Origin: Mauremys mutica
Taxonomy: Eukaryota > Chordata > Testudines > Geoemydidae
Direction: 5' to 3'
Length of the DNA: 64,000 nt
Assembly: GCF_020497125.1 (NCBI RefSeq)
Contig: NC_059082.1
Coordinates: 62,760,948-62,824,947 of the forward strand
In this document: piece after piece, positions 36,832 to 46,410 of the stretch
Numbering within the stretch: position 1 is the stretch's first letter
How the letters are laid out: each line of letters opens with the position of its first letter
Made by a program: the position numbers and the translations under genes
The notes under the pieces: model-generated
The model's input: the letters and a program-made list of their open reading frames with translations, nothing else
Databases searched by the model: none
Told to the model about the DNA's origin: nothing

Positions 36832-38103
36832 ATGGAGCCCGCTGCGATCATCGCTGCACTTATGGCCGTTGTCAACTCCTCGCACGTTATCGTCCACCTC
36901 TTCCACAGTCAGATGCTGAGAAACCGGGCGAGGAGGCTCCGGCAGCACGGTGAGGAGAGTGGCGCAGACCTCTCACAAAGCAGGGTACGCCGGGCAGTGG
37001 AGATCATGGTGGCAATGGGTCAAGTTCATGGTGTGGAACGGCGATTCTGGGCCCGGGAAACAAGCACAGACTGGTGGGACCGCATAGTGCTGCAGGTCTG
37101 GGATGACACAGAGTGGCTGCGAAACTTCAGGATGCGTAAGGGCACTTTCCTTGAACTGTGTGACTTGATGTCCCCTGCCCTGAAGCGCCAGGACACAAGG
37201 ATGCGAGCAGCCCTGACTGTGCAGAAGCGAGTGGCCATAGCCCTCTGGAAACTTGCCACGCCAGACAGCTACCGGTCAGTAGCGAACCACTTTGGCGTGG
37301 GCAAATCTACCGTGGGGATTGCTGTCATTCAAGTAGCCCACGCAATCGTTGAGCAACTGCTCTCAAAGGTAGTGACTGTCGGAAATGTCCAGGTCATCAT
37401 AGATGGCTTCGCCGCGATGGGATTCCCAAACTGCGGTGGGGCTATAGATGGGACTCACATCCCTATCCTGGCACCAGCCCACCAGGCCAGCGAGTACATT
37501 AACCGAAAGGGCTACTTTTCAATGGTGCTGCAAGCTGTGGTGGACCATAGGGGACGTTTTACCAACATCAACGTCGGGTGGGCGGGCAAGGTTCATGACG
37601 CGCGTGTGTTCAGGAACTCTGGTCTGTTTAGACGCCTCCAGGCAGGCACTTTCTTCCCGGACCACAAAATAACGGTTGGGGATGTGCAGATGCCTACAGT
37701 GATCCTCGGGGACCCGGCCTACCCGCTAATGCCCTGGCTCATGAAGCCCTATACAGGCGCCTTGGACACTGAAAAGGAACTCTTCAACTACCGGCTGAGC
37801 AAGTGCAGAATGGTGGTGGAGTGTGCTTTCGGACGTCTCAAGGGGAGATGGCGGAGCTTACTGACTCGCTCTGACATCAGCGAAAAGAATATCCCCGTAG
37901 TTATTGCTGCTTGCTGTGTGCTCCACAATCTCTGTGAGAGCAAGGGCGAGACCTTTTTGGCCGCTTGGGAGGTTGAGGCAAATCGCCTGGCTGCTGTTTA
38001 CGATCAGCCAGACACCCGTGCTGAGAGAATATCCCAGCGGGAAGCGATATGCATCAGGGAGGCTTTGAAAGCGAGTTTCCTCGCAGAGCAGGGTAACCTG
38101 TGA
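36832..38103 (+). CDS. PIF/Harbinger DDE transposase (HARBI1-like)
   Basis: This encodes 423 aa from the ATG at 36832. An upstream in-frame ATG at 36679 would add 51 residues, but they fall in GC-rich terminal sequence and I judge them non-coding. The enzyme would cut and paste the element at its terminal inverted repeats, generating 3-bp TWA duplications. A helix-turn-helix-like segment lies near residues 146-163 (SYRSVANHFGVGKSTVGIAV). The DDE_Tnp_4-type catalytic domain follows: Asp206 in GAIDGTHIPI, Asp294 in VILGDPAYP and Glu330 in VVECAFGRLKGRW. Domesticated HARBI1 is shorter (about 350 aa); the extra length here is N- and C-terminal. No stop or frameshift interrupts it. An AATAAA lies at about 38199. 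Its partner is the convergent Myb-like gene. Confidence 0.95.
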   Translation: MEPAAIIAALMAVVNSSHVIVHLFHSQMLRNRARRLRQHGEESGADLSQSRVRRAVEIMVAMGQVHGVERRFWARETSTDWWDRIVLQVWDDTEWLRNFRMRKGTFLELCDLMSPALKRQDTRMRAALTVQKRVAIALWKLATPDSYRSVANHFGVGKSTVGIAVIQVAHAIVEQLLSKVVTVGNVQVIIDGFAAMGFPNCGGAIDGTHIPILAPAHQASEYINRKGYFSMVLQAVVDHRGRFTNINVGWAGKVHDARVFRNSGLFRRLQAGTFFPDHKITVGDVQMPTVILGDPAYPLMPWLMKPYTGALDTEKELFNYRLSKCRMVVECAFGRLKGRWRSLLTRSDISEKNIPVVIAACCVLHNLCESKGETFLAAWEVEANRLAAVYDQPDTRAERISQREAICIREALKASFLAEQGNL

Positions 38104-38833
38104 CTGTCCACTTGATTTTAAGAGAGCCTGATCATAAACCAAGTTTTCCCCACTTCCCAAGGACGTTTTAAAACTAAGGACATGTTTTAGTAATTAATAA
38201 TAAATCTTTCGTTGACTTTGCATTTCTGTTTCTTCGTTGAAACATGGAAGCATTCTGTGCTGGTTAAGGTGTGCACTGATGGGTGGGTTTGCAGGAAGGG
38301 GCGAGGGGTGCCGTCCTTGGATAGGGGTTACCATGACGGCTGTGGGTTTGGGCGTTGGAAGGGGTGAGGGGTGTGGGGGAAGGGTGAGTATCTGCCCCTG
38401 GATGAGGTCTCTTTTTGGGGCTCGGGGCACCGGGGAGGATCGTGACTACGGTCCAAATGCATGTGAAGGGAAGCCTGCCTTTACATTCGGGGATGTCAGG
38501 CACCAGGACCCTACACATCAAGGAAAGACCCGGGGCAGCATACACCACACAGACTGTCCCTGGTGCCTAGTGACTGCAGTCTGTGTGTGCCCTGCAGTTG
38601 ACCCTGCCCCCAAGTCTGTACCCTGGTAATGTGGGCTATGCACTGCAATTAAAAATCCCCCCCCACACACACAAAGTCTTCTTACACGAGAAACGTGACG
38701 GAAACAGAGAGTAACAGCAAACCGCTTTTAATAATGTTATACACAGTGGGGGGTTGAAACTTGGATTTGGGACTGGGTGATCCTGTAAGGGAAGAACTTC
38801 TACAGATTTACAGCGCGAGAGGTGTCTTGTACA

Positions 38834-40783
38834 TTAGCGCTCTGCTGCGGTGCAGTGACAGTTCTCACGGCCCCTACCGCCCCTCCTTCTTGTCACTTTG
38901 GGTGAGGGGGGGACAGGACATCTTGGCGTTGGAGGGCGGTTGCAGATGCACTGCAGGGGGGCTCTCTCCTCCTGCCTGCGGTCTTGCAGAACATCTACAA
39001 GGCGCCGGAGCGTGTCCGTTTGCTCCCTCATTAGACCAAGCAGCGTTTGAGTCGCCTGCTGGTCTTCCTGCCGCCACCTATCCTCCTGTTCCAGGTGTGT
39101 GCGATGCTGCTGACACAGGCTCTCCCTCGACTGTCTCTGCTCTGCCGCCTCCGCTCTGGAGCTGGCCATCAGTTCCTGGAACATGTCGTCCCTTGTCTTT
39201 TTCTTTCGGCGTCTAATCTGAGCCAGCCTCTGCGAGGGGGATGGCGGGGCAGTCCGTGAAGGAGCCGAAGCTGTGTGATGCGAAAAAGTAGGTGATTTCC
39301 TTGAACAAATACATGTTTGCCAACAGTAAACACAGTCTAGTCATTTTCAGTTAAGAAGACCAAACAGGGAACCAAGTCTCAGGAGATCTCGGAACTAGTC
39401 CGAGATTTCGGACTACGCTCTCATTGGCGGCGCGATTGCACTGGATAGCGCACAAGCGAGGAGAGACAGCTGCATCCCTCTTGCACAAAGTCCTGGTAAG
39501 CCTTACAGTACAGACTGCTTATCAGATAGTGCTTAGCTGTGCTCTCCTGCTGGAGGCAATGTGCAAAGCAGAAAAGATGAGCGTTATGCGGCATCTCCCG
39601 CCAGTGACCGCGAAAGACCCCTGTATGCTTTTCCTCTGAGTCCTGGAACACGTGGCTGTTAAGCGAGGGTCATTCTTATGCAAAGTAAAACTCTGTTAAG
39701 CGAGGGTCATTCTTATGCAAAGTAAAACTCTGTTAAGCGAGGGTCATTCTTATGCAAAGTAAAAGTCTACCATGCACAATAGTAACAGTACACTAATTCC
39801 ACTAATTAGATGCAGCACTTCCACAACGACATCACCCTGAGGCGTGTCAGGCGCACACAGAGAGAGCGGATGTTAATAGAAGCCCTGCACAGACCAGGAC
39901 CCTACGCTGCCATGCTCGTAGAGGCGATGGTCCCCCTCTACCTGAGGATGGCATGGCGCGGAAGAGTGTGCTTCAACGGAGCACCCAATAAAGCACCTCT
40001 CCCAAGAAACCTCTTGCTGAGGCTTTTCCAGCTGCTCTCTGAGAGCTTTTTTGAAATATCCCCAGAGGACTATTGCTCCATTGCTGTTTGTGTAGACCTG
40101 CTGTTTGTTTAGTTTCATATTTAAAAATGTTTATATAGTATTTCTATTTTTTATATAAATCCCTGTTTCTTAAAAAAATAAATGTTTCCCTGTTTGTAGC
40201 ACTTACCGCCTGATCCTTCCCCTGATTCCGAGTCCTGGTTAACGGGCGGGGACGGTTGGTAGGGGATCTCTGTGAGGGTGATGAAGAGATCCTGGCTGTC
40301 AGGGAAAGCGGGAGTGGGTTCGATGTCGCCTGCGCCGTCCTCTAAAGACCCTTCCTCATCTTCCCCATCGGCGAACAGGGAGGGGGAACTGTCCCGGTAC
40401 ACTATTCCGTCCTCGGAGTCCACCGTCACTGGTGGGGCACTGGTGGCAGACCCACCTAGAATGGCATGCAGTGCCTCGTAGAAGCGGCATGTCTGGGGCT
40501 GGGCTCCGGAGCGTCCGTTTGCCGCTCTGACTTTTTGATACCCTTGTCTTAGGTCCTTCACTTTCACGCGGCACTGCATCGCATCCCGGCTGTATCCTTT
40601 GTCTTTCATGGCTTTAGAGACCTTCTCGAAGGTCTTCGCGTTCCGCTTGTTGGAGCGCAGCTCCGAGAGCACAGACTCCTCGCCCCACACAGCGATCAGA
40701 TCCTGGACTTCCCGGTCAGTCCATGCTGGGGACCTCTTTCTATTCTGGGATTGCCCGGACTCCTCTGCTGGAGAGCTCTGCAT
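38834..40783 (-). CDS. Myb/SANT-like Harbinger accessory protein, two exons
   Basis: Exon 1 is 40783-40207, from an ATG to a GGC-G|GTAAGTGC donor. Exon 2 is 39270-38834, after a CATCACACAG acceptor. Splicing keeps the frame and gives 337 aa. Residues about 15-95 form a Myb/SANT-like (trihelix-type) DNA-binding domain, with Trp21 and Trp33, a basic VSKAM/RVKVKDLRQGY segment and a following helix. The middle is acidic (FADGEDEEG). Exon 2 opens with Pro/Ser-rich sequence and a basic cluster, RRRKKKTRDD, then a Gln/Glu/Arg-rich helix likely to form a coiled coil. In known PIF/Harbinger systems this protein binds the element ends and promotes nuclear import of the transposase. The splice sites match those in element A. 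An ATTAAA lies on - near 38730. The intron call rests on consensus sites and the A/B comparison, not on a transcript. Confidence 0.88.
39271..40206 (-). other. Intron of the Myb-like gene, with conserved stretch
   Basis: The intron is 936 bp with GT-AG ends. About 300 bp next to the donor (roughly 39870-40200) align with the equivalent part of the element A intron (for example TTTATTGGGTGCTCCGTTG). Open frames cross it on both strands (81 and 100 codons), without known domains. It also holds the 37-bp triplication listed separately. No function can be assigned. Confidence 0.75.
39656..39766. repeat. Three tandem copies of a 37-bp unit
   Basis: The unit begins CTGTTAAGCGAGGGTCATTC and repeats at 39656, 39693 and 39730 with a period of exactly 37 bp. 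The copies are almost identical, so the expansion is recent. I saw no equivalent array in element A. Confidence 0.95.
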
Positions 40784-40969
40784 CGTTGCAGGTGCTGCGG
40801 AGCTCGCCCCGATGTGCAACCAGAACGTCAGATTCAAACCGCCCAGACAGGAAAATGAATTCAAATTTTCGCGGGTCATTTCCTGTGTGGCTGGCCAGAG
40901 AATCCAAGCTCGGACTGCTGTCCAGAGCGTCAACAGAGTGGTGCACTGTGGGATAGCTCCCGGAGCTGC

Positions 40970-41160
40970 TAAGTTCGATTAGCATCCACACCAAGCCTAA
41001 TTCGAGCTAGCAAGTGCGAATTTAGCGTTACTCCACCTGCCGGGGTGGAGTACCAAATTCGAACTAAAGAGCCCTCTAGTTCGAATTAAATGGCTTCCTG
41101 GTGTGGACGGTTGAGCGGTTAGTTCGAATTAACGCTGATAAATTCGAATTAAAGTCCTAG
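40970..41160. promoter_or_regulatory. TTCGAA boxes at right end of element B
   Basis: Four TTCGAA palindromes plus TTCGAT/TTCGAG variants occur within about 190 bp inside the right TIR. Element A has the same arrangement at 3900-4090. They probably mark the transposition ends. Any promoter role for the adjacent Myb-like gene is speculative. Confidence 0.55.
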
Positions 41161-41176
41161 TGTAGACCAGGCCTAA

Positions 41177-43320
41177 TACATCCAATTACAAAGAAGAAGT
41201 ATCTGAAAATTTGAAGTACATCAAGAGAATAACTATGTCATTTTGGCAATCTATTCTATAGATCAAGCCAGAGCTCATTCGCCATTTGAAGTAGTTAGAA
41301 AGTAGGGACCTTCCAAATTTTTTGTAAAACAAGTTTCTTATTATGCCAGATCTTGATATTCTTACTCATCACTTATACTGAGGTCAATCAAGTGTGCACC
41401 AAGTAAAAACCAAACAGGTTTTGAACATTATTTTTAAATTTAGACAGATTTCAGTGTCTTAACTGCTGTGAAGTTAAATAAAGCAATCTAAACAATTTTC
41501 TTACAACAGCATTGGAAGTCTTTGTTGCTTTCCTTTTGAGGAGCTGGATTTTGTCATTCTCCCAACCTCCCAGGGTATCAGGGCCATGTGAATGTTTCAT
41601 TACATGATTCAAAACCAGATCAAACTTGCCTATTTCACATTGTATTTCAAATGAGAATCTTGCATCAGGTTTATTGTAAGAGACTGGGTCAACTGGTGGG
41701 TTTAGGTTGAAACCATGTAACCTACTTTGTGCCCTTGAGTATGTGTGTGGGCAATATCTGAAATTTCAACCTGAAACTGAGAAAAAAACAAGAAACAAAC
41801 AAACAACTTAGCAACTTTGTACAAGTTCCATTCTGAGTGTTTGCATTTGTTCCAAGTTGAAACTCGGAATGAAAGTTGGCAAGGTTTTCAATATCTGTAT
41901 CTGGAAAGTTTGCTCGGAAATAGTATTAAATATGCATCCAGAAGTACCAGTAATCATCATCTGAGATGTGGTCCCTGCTCTAAATAACTTGAAGTCTAAG
42001 AAAATAAATGATTTCATGTGCCAGGAGAGACAGATACCATCAAATATAATGTGTAATCAAATAACGAAGTTAGTGAGAGAGCAATTTATTAAAATGACAC
42101 TTCGTATGCATAGATTTTAGTAAATATTCATGAATATAATCTAAGCAAGCACTGCTGGTTTTCTTTCCCACCTTACTTTCCTAGCTTCCACATAAAACAG
42201 TATGGCTAATTTAGGACAGGGTTGCACAGCCAGAAGTTGAAGTTCAGTAAAAACTACACTAACCCCATAATGTCTAAGTATATAGAATGCTTTCAGCATC
42301 CTCCAGCTCTTCATCTGAAGCTGAAACTTTACTGATGAAAGAAAATTCAGCTGTAGTAAGCAAAAAAATTAATGAAGCCTGCCATTATGCAGTATCTTGA
42401 CATAGATGAAACATTTAAATTGGAAAACTTTTGGCACTATAGCTAACCACATGAAATGATCAATGTGATGCTTCCTGGGATCTATGTGCCTGCTATGGAT
42501 CAGTTCCCCAACCCCATTAGATGCTGGCAACACAAACACTGCCTTCCAGACCTTTACAGCCCTGCTCTCTCTTTACAGGTTACGGACAGGCACACTCCAA
42601 CCCCTGAGTATCTCTCTGAAGTGCCCAGACCTGAATCACTGGACACTCAGCGTTCCCAGGTCCTGTTCCCAAAGAAACAGTACACCACAGCTTACCAGTT
42701 TCACCATAGGTGGAACATAGCTCCATTCAATGAACAGCAATTCGATTTGTTTGTAGAGAAGGCAAGTTTAAGTTTACTTAAAGAACAGAGACTCCAATGA
42801 TAGCAAGCAGGAATATTGGAAACAATGGGTTACATATAAAAAAAAAACAGAATGCATTCTAGAACCTTCATTCAACTAACAGGACAGTCTTCTCATATAG
42901 AGAACAAGCTCACACAAACTTCTTCCTGTGTATTACAGCCAGGCTTGGCTGTGATTTTCTGTTCATGAGGCAAGTCACGTTGTCCTCTTGCCTCGTGAGT
43001 GAAAAGATCCAGCAATTGTCTCTGTTCCTACAGTTATAGTCCAAAAAAATTCCATTGTCTTTTCCTGCCAATAGGATAATGGCCACTGCTTGTGGCTGTT
43101 TAGTCTCCCTTCCCTCCCCCTCCCCCTGGCAACTTTGCAATCGTTTGATTAGCATTTTGCTTAGACTGTAAATAGGTGTTCCCTGTGAAGTATGCAATAT
43201 TCACTTTACATGTAGACAGACTGATAAACATCTGCCTGAAAGAACCTTGTTTATCTACTTACGTTGACTAGCGCCATCTCACAGACCTTAAAACCATAAT
43301 TTTCAGTGTGTATATACATA
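41177..43320. other. Unassigned DNA, possible unclassified repeat at 42470-43260
   Basis: No gene is supported. A 114-codon + frame (42456-42800) is crossed by text that reads like a dispersed reptilian repeat (TACACCACAGCTTACCAG, then ACTTAAAGAACAGAGACTCC), but I cannot name a family or delimit it. The rest is unassigned. Confidence 0.4.
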
Positions 43321-43325
43321 TGTAT

Positions 43326-43327
<2 letters not shown>

Positions 43328-43360
<33 letters not shown>
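43328..43360. repeat. (AC)n microsatellite
   Basis: About sixteen uninterrupted AC dinucleotides. The cysteine/valine and threonine/histidine runs in overlapping frames are products of this repeat. Confidence 0.95.
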
Positions 43361-43365
<5 letters not shown>

Positions 43366-43520
43366 CTCTTTACATAATATCCATACATACATTTCACAGT
43401 GATTATGAGGACCAGTGTAACATAGGCTTTCAGCAGAGAATTTACATGCTTCTTTGGGAGTGGTGGCATTTGACCCCCGAAGGCCTTCTGCAAAGCTCAG
43501 TTCCCGGGCCCCTACCTGTA

Positions 43521-43649
43521 CAGAGGATGCTATTTTGCTGTACAAAATGGCATCTTCTGCACAGCATAACCTCATATGCACCATTCGTGTGAGGTCATAC
43601 TACATGGAGGATGACATTTTGAAGAGCAAAATGACATCCTCACACATGT
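43521..43649. repeat. Two tandem imperfect palindromes
   Basis: The first palindrome, 43521-43559, has arms CAGAGGATGCTATTTTG and, reverse complemented, CAGAAGATGCCATTTTG (15 of 17 match) around a 5-nt loop. The second, 43601-43649, repeats the theme with GAGGATGACATTTTG arms. Their similarity suggests duplication of one hairpin with a spacing of about 80 bp. The class is unknown; it may be part of a MITE or LTR. Confidence 0.7.
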
Positions 43650-43659
43650 AGGGTAAGTT

Positions 43660-45430
43660 CTGAGTCCACTACTGAATCCAAGTAATTGAGTCACCATATG
43701 AGTGGGACTCTCGCTGTCTCAAGGCCCCCTGCGATTCTATGGGTTGCAAGTGCCTAACCCTGCCACTGCTCTTTGGTGAACTAGTATGTAGATACCAGAC
43801 CCCAAGGATCCTTGTAACCCTTATGCACTCCTGCACCTCTGCCAGTTGCCACCAAGGTTCCCCTAGGTCACAATCAATAACACATCTTGTTAATTATTTT
43901 ATTTCCAAATAGTTTCTCAACTAAAATCCTGTAACATGCTGAACATTTGCAAAGAGATTAACAGACTTTTTTCCTCTTGCTAAACAGTGGAAGCTGTAAA
44001 TTGCTAAAAAAAGAAAAAAAATTCTTTTTGAAATAAGCCCTAAATCACCAGATTATGAAGCAATTGAAATTTTATTATGTAAGCATAATGGCAAAGGCCA
44101 CTTTTTTAAGTTGTATAAAAAACTGGAAAGTAAAGATTTAAGCAAAATTCTTTTGCTGCTTATCCCTTGAGATAGCTAAATAGAATGTGGCTTCATAGAT
44201 GCTGCCATCTACAGAGCACTGCACCATAACAGGACAAATGAAACGGAACAGGATTGAAACTTTATGGTCATTTGTAGCCTGACAAACATACTTGGGAACT
44301 GAATGCATGACTCCCCAGTTTCACTTAACAGCAGTGCTGTAATTACACACTATATGGTGTTTTTCCTCTACAATAATAGGAAAAATTCAACTGTGGCATA
44401 AGAAGTAAAAGTTTCAATGACTTCAGTGTTACTGATGTCCACTTATACAATGGACAGAAATTGGCCCCAGTGTATGAATTTCATGAATTTCTGGGCAAAT
44501 TATAAAAATAACTTCAATTTGTTGAAACTTTTGAGATCTGTAATATACATTTCATGATACAGCATTGTCTTTCCACTGAGACATTCCAGTTGGATGTACT
44601 CTGAAGCTGCTCACATTGATGACCTACTGGGAATAAAAATAAAGGAAGACAGTTTCAGACGAGCTCAACTAAACCAATAAAACCTTGTGCATTCCCAGGG
44701 AAATTTTAGCCTTTCCTTTATATTTCTCCATTAAAAAAATCATCTCTCAGAGAAATACCTTACATCTCACAATCATTTTATCTCCTCTAGAATATTTATA
44801 TTATATGTTTCTATGTCATATTACAACTTTTAAAGAATATCAAACAAACAAAATCTACCAAAAAGGAAAATAAGTGAAAAGAGTGATCAAAATTAAAATG
44901 TATATAGGAATTAAAAGAAAAAGAACAGGAGTTTGAAAATAATATACAGGCACATTTTACAATAGAGAATAGTGTAAATAATGTATTTAATTTTAAAGAA
45001 TTTTTAAAATGCATATACTACAAAGTTAGTTTCCTTCCTTTAATACAGATCAACCTCACCATAGAAGATTTGGTTGCCGTGACATCTCTGCTTTGTTTTG
45101 CACTTCAGGCAGTTCTTATTTAAATACTAGGTTTCACTCAATGAGAACATGTTTTAGCCCAAATAAACCCCATTTAGGATTAAGTAGCATGTTCTCCCCT
45201 CAGTGCACAAAAGTAACTCCAATTAGTATTAATGGGAGAAAGAGGTACATTTGTTCACATAATTTAAGTGCTAAATCTCAACTAAACACATGATGATTCA
45301 GCTCCATAGATCCTGAATTCTTGTGTGCTCTGGCTGAGAGATCTGGCATTGAGCTAGACTCATACAAGTCCTTTATGTACGGGGTAACACAACCAAACCT
45401 ACAAAGAAAAGTTTTCTTCCAAATATGGGG
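43660..45430. other. Unassigned DNA
   Basis: AT-rich. No gene or repeat was recognised. Confidence 0.6.
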
Positions 45431-45440
45431 TTAAGACAAC

Positions 45441-45879
45441 CAGGGCCGGCTCCAGAGCCCAGCGGGGCAAGCACCCGCCTGGGGCGGCCCTTTCCCGGGG
45501 GGATGGCAGGCTGGGCCGGCGGACCTGCCGCAGCCTTGCCTGCGGGAGGTCCACTGGAGCCCCGGGAGCAGTGGACCTGCCGCAGGCATGACTGCGGAGG
45601 GGACGCTCGGCCAGCGGCTCCAGCGGACCTGCCGCAGGCATGACTGCGGAGGGGACGCTCGGCCGGCGGCTCCAGTGGACCTCCCGCAGGCATGCCTGCA
45701 GCAGCTCAACCGGAGCCGCCGGACCAGCGAACCGCCCGCAGCTGCGGGAGGTCCAGCCGAGCCGCGCGACCAGCGGACCCTCCGCAGTCAAGCCCGCGGG
45801 AGGTCCGCTGCTCCCGCGGCTCGGGGGTGCCTCCCGGGCATGACTGCTTGGGGCGGCCAAATTTGTAGAGCCGCCCCTG
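45441..45879. mobile_element. GC-rich hAT MITE with 52-bp tandem units
   Basis: A 439-bp element is flanked by the 8-bp duplication AAGACAAC (45433-45440 and 45880-45887). Its ends are CAGGGCCGGCTCCAGA and, reverse complemented, CAGGGGCGGCTCTA. The interior carries a 52-bp unit repeated at 45573, 45625 and 45677, each with GGACCTGCCGCAGGCATG or a close variant. The ends and this word tie it to the hAT at 28579-28943. Overlapping frames on both strands are compositional. Confidence 0.92.
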
Positions 45880-45887
45880 AAGACAAC

Positions 45888-46408
45888 ACTGTAAAATACA
45901 AGCGTCTATTGAAGTTAAACAAAGCTATTACTTTGCGACAGTTAGAAGAACAGACATAGGAATAAAAACATTTGTCAATCATTTATATACAGCTTTAATT
46001 CCATCATTAAAAGCAGCATGTACTATGAAATCCCATAATGCTGTCAGCTAAGAGCTCTGTACTGATCTCAACAGCCAGACGAGCATTGGCAGGAAGAGAG
46101 GGTGCTGCAGAAGTATGGCAGCCTAGAGCGGTGGCTGGGGCATTCTGCCTGTGGAATGCAGAGGCAGGCACAAGAGTTCTAGGGGTGCTGGAGGCAATGC
46201 ACTCAGAACAAGCACTTAATCCCCCCCCCCTTAAAGGTGTAGCCATCACACCCAACCTCTTATCCAAGTGCAAGCTAGTGAGCAGTTTGCAGGATCCTAT
46301 GGGGAGCCGGGGGTGGTGGTGGTGTTGTCAGGATTTTTTGCTGAATTCTATGTACCAAATAAGTGCACAGACATTCTTCACCCAGCACTTGCAGAGTAAC
46401 CATTGCTA
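45888..46408. other. Unassigned DNA
   Basis: No gene or repeat was recognised. A short poly-C run lies near 46220. Confidence 0.55.
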
Positions 46409-46410
46409 TA

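Larger units (their letters stand above)
36472..41173. mobile_element. PIF/Harbinger transposon with two open genes (element B)
   Basis: The element is 4702 bp and flanked by TAA (36469-36471 and 41174-41176). The left end is GGCCTTGTCTACACTA and the right end, reverse complemented, is GGCCTGGTCTACACTA. TTCGAA boxes are clustered just inside both ends. A DDE transposase gene (+) starts about 360 bp from the left end. A two-exon Myb/SANT-like gene (-) starts about 390 bp from the right end, and the genes converge with polyadenylation-like signals between them. Both frames are open, so the element has the full gene set of an autonomous PIF/Harbinger transposon. Whether it is active cannot be told from one copy. 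Ends and layout match the decayed element A at 3884-8652, in the opposite orientation. Confidence 0.95.

Noticed and set aside
39810..40112. 100-codon + frame within element B
   Set aside because: It lies antisense within the intron of the Myb-like gene. It has no recognisable domain and no matching intact frame in element A.
42456..42800. 114-codon frame
   Set aside because: The nucleotide text resembles a dispersed repeat and the peptide has no retroviral or cellular motif that I can name.
43251..43592. Frames with Cys-Val or His-Thr runs
   Set aside because: They are translations of the (AC)n microsatellite at 43328-43360.
45373..45982. Frames of 120-150 codons with repeated AGGxTG-like peptides
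   Set aside because: They are translations of the 52-bp tandem units of a hAT MITE and run over its borders into unrelated flanks.
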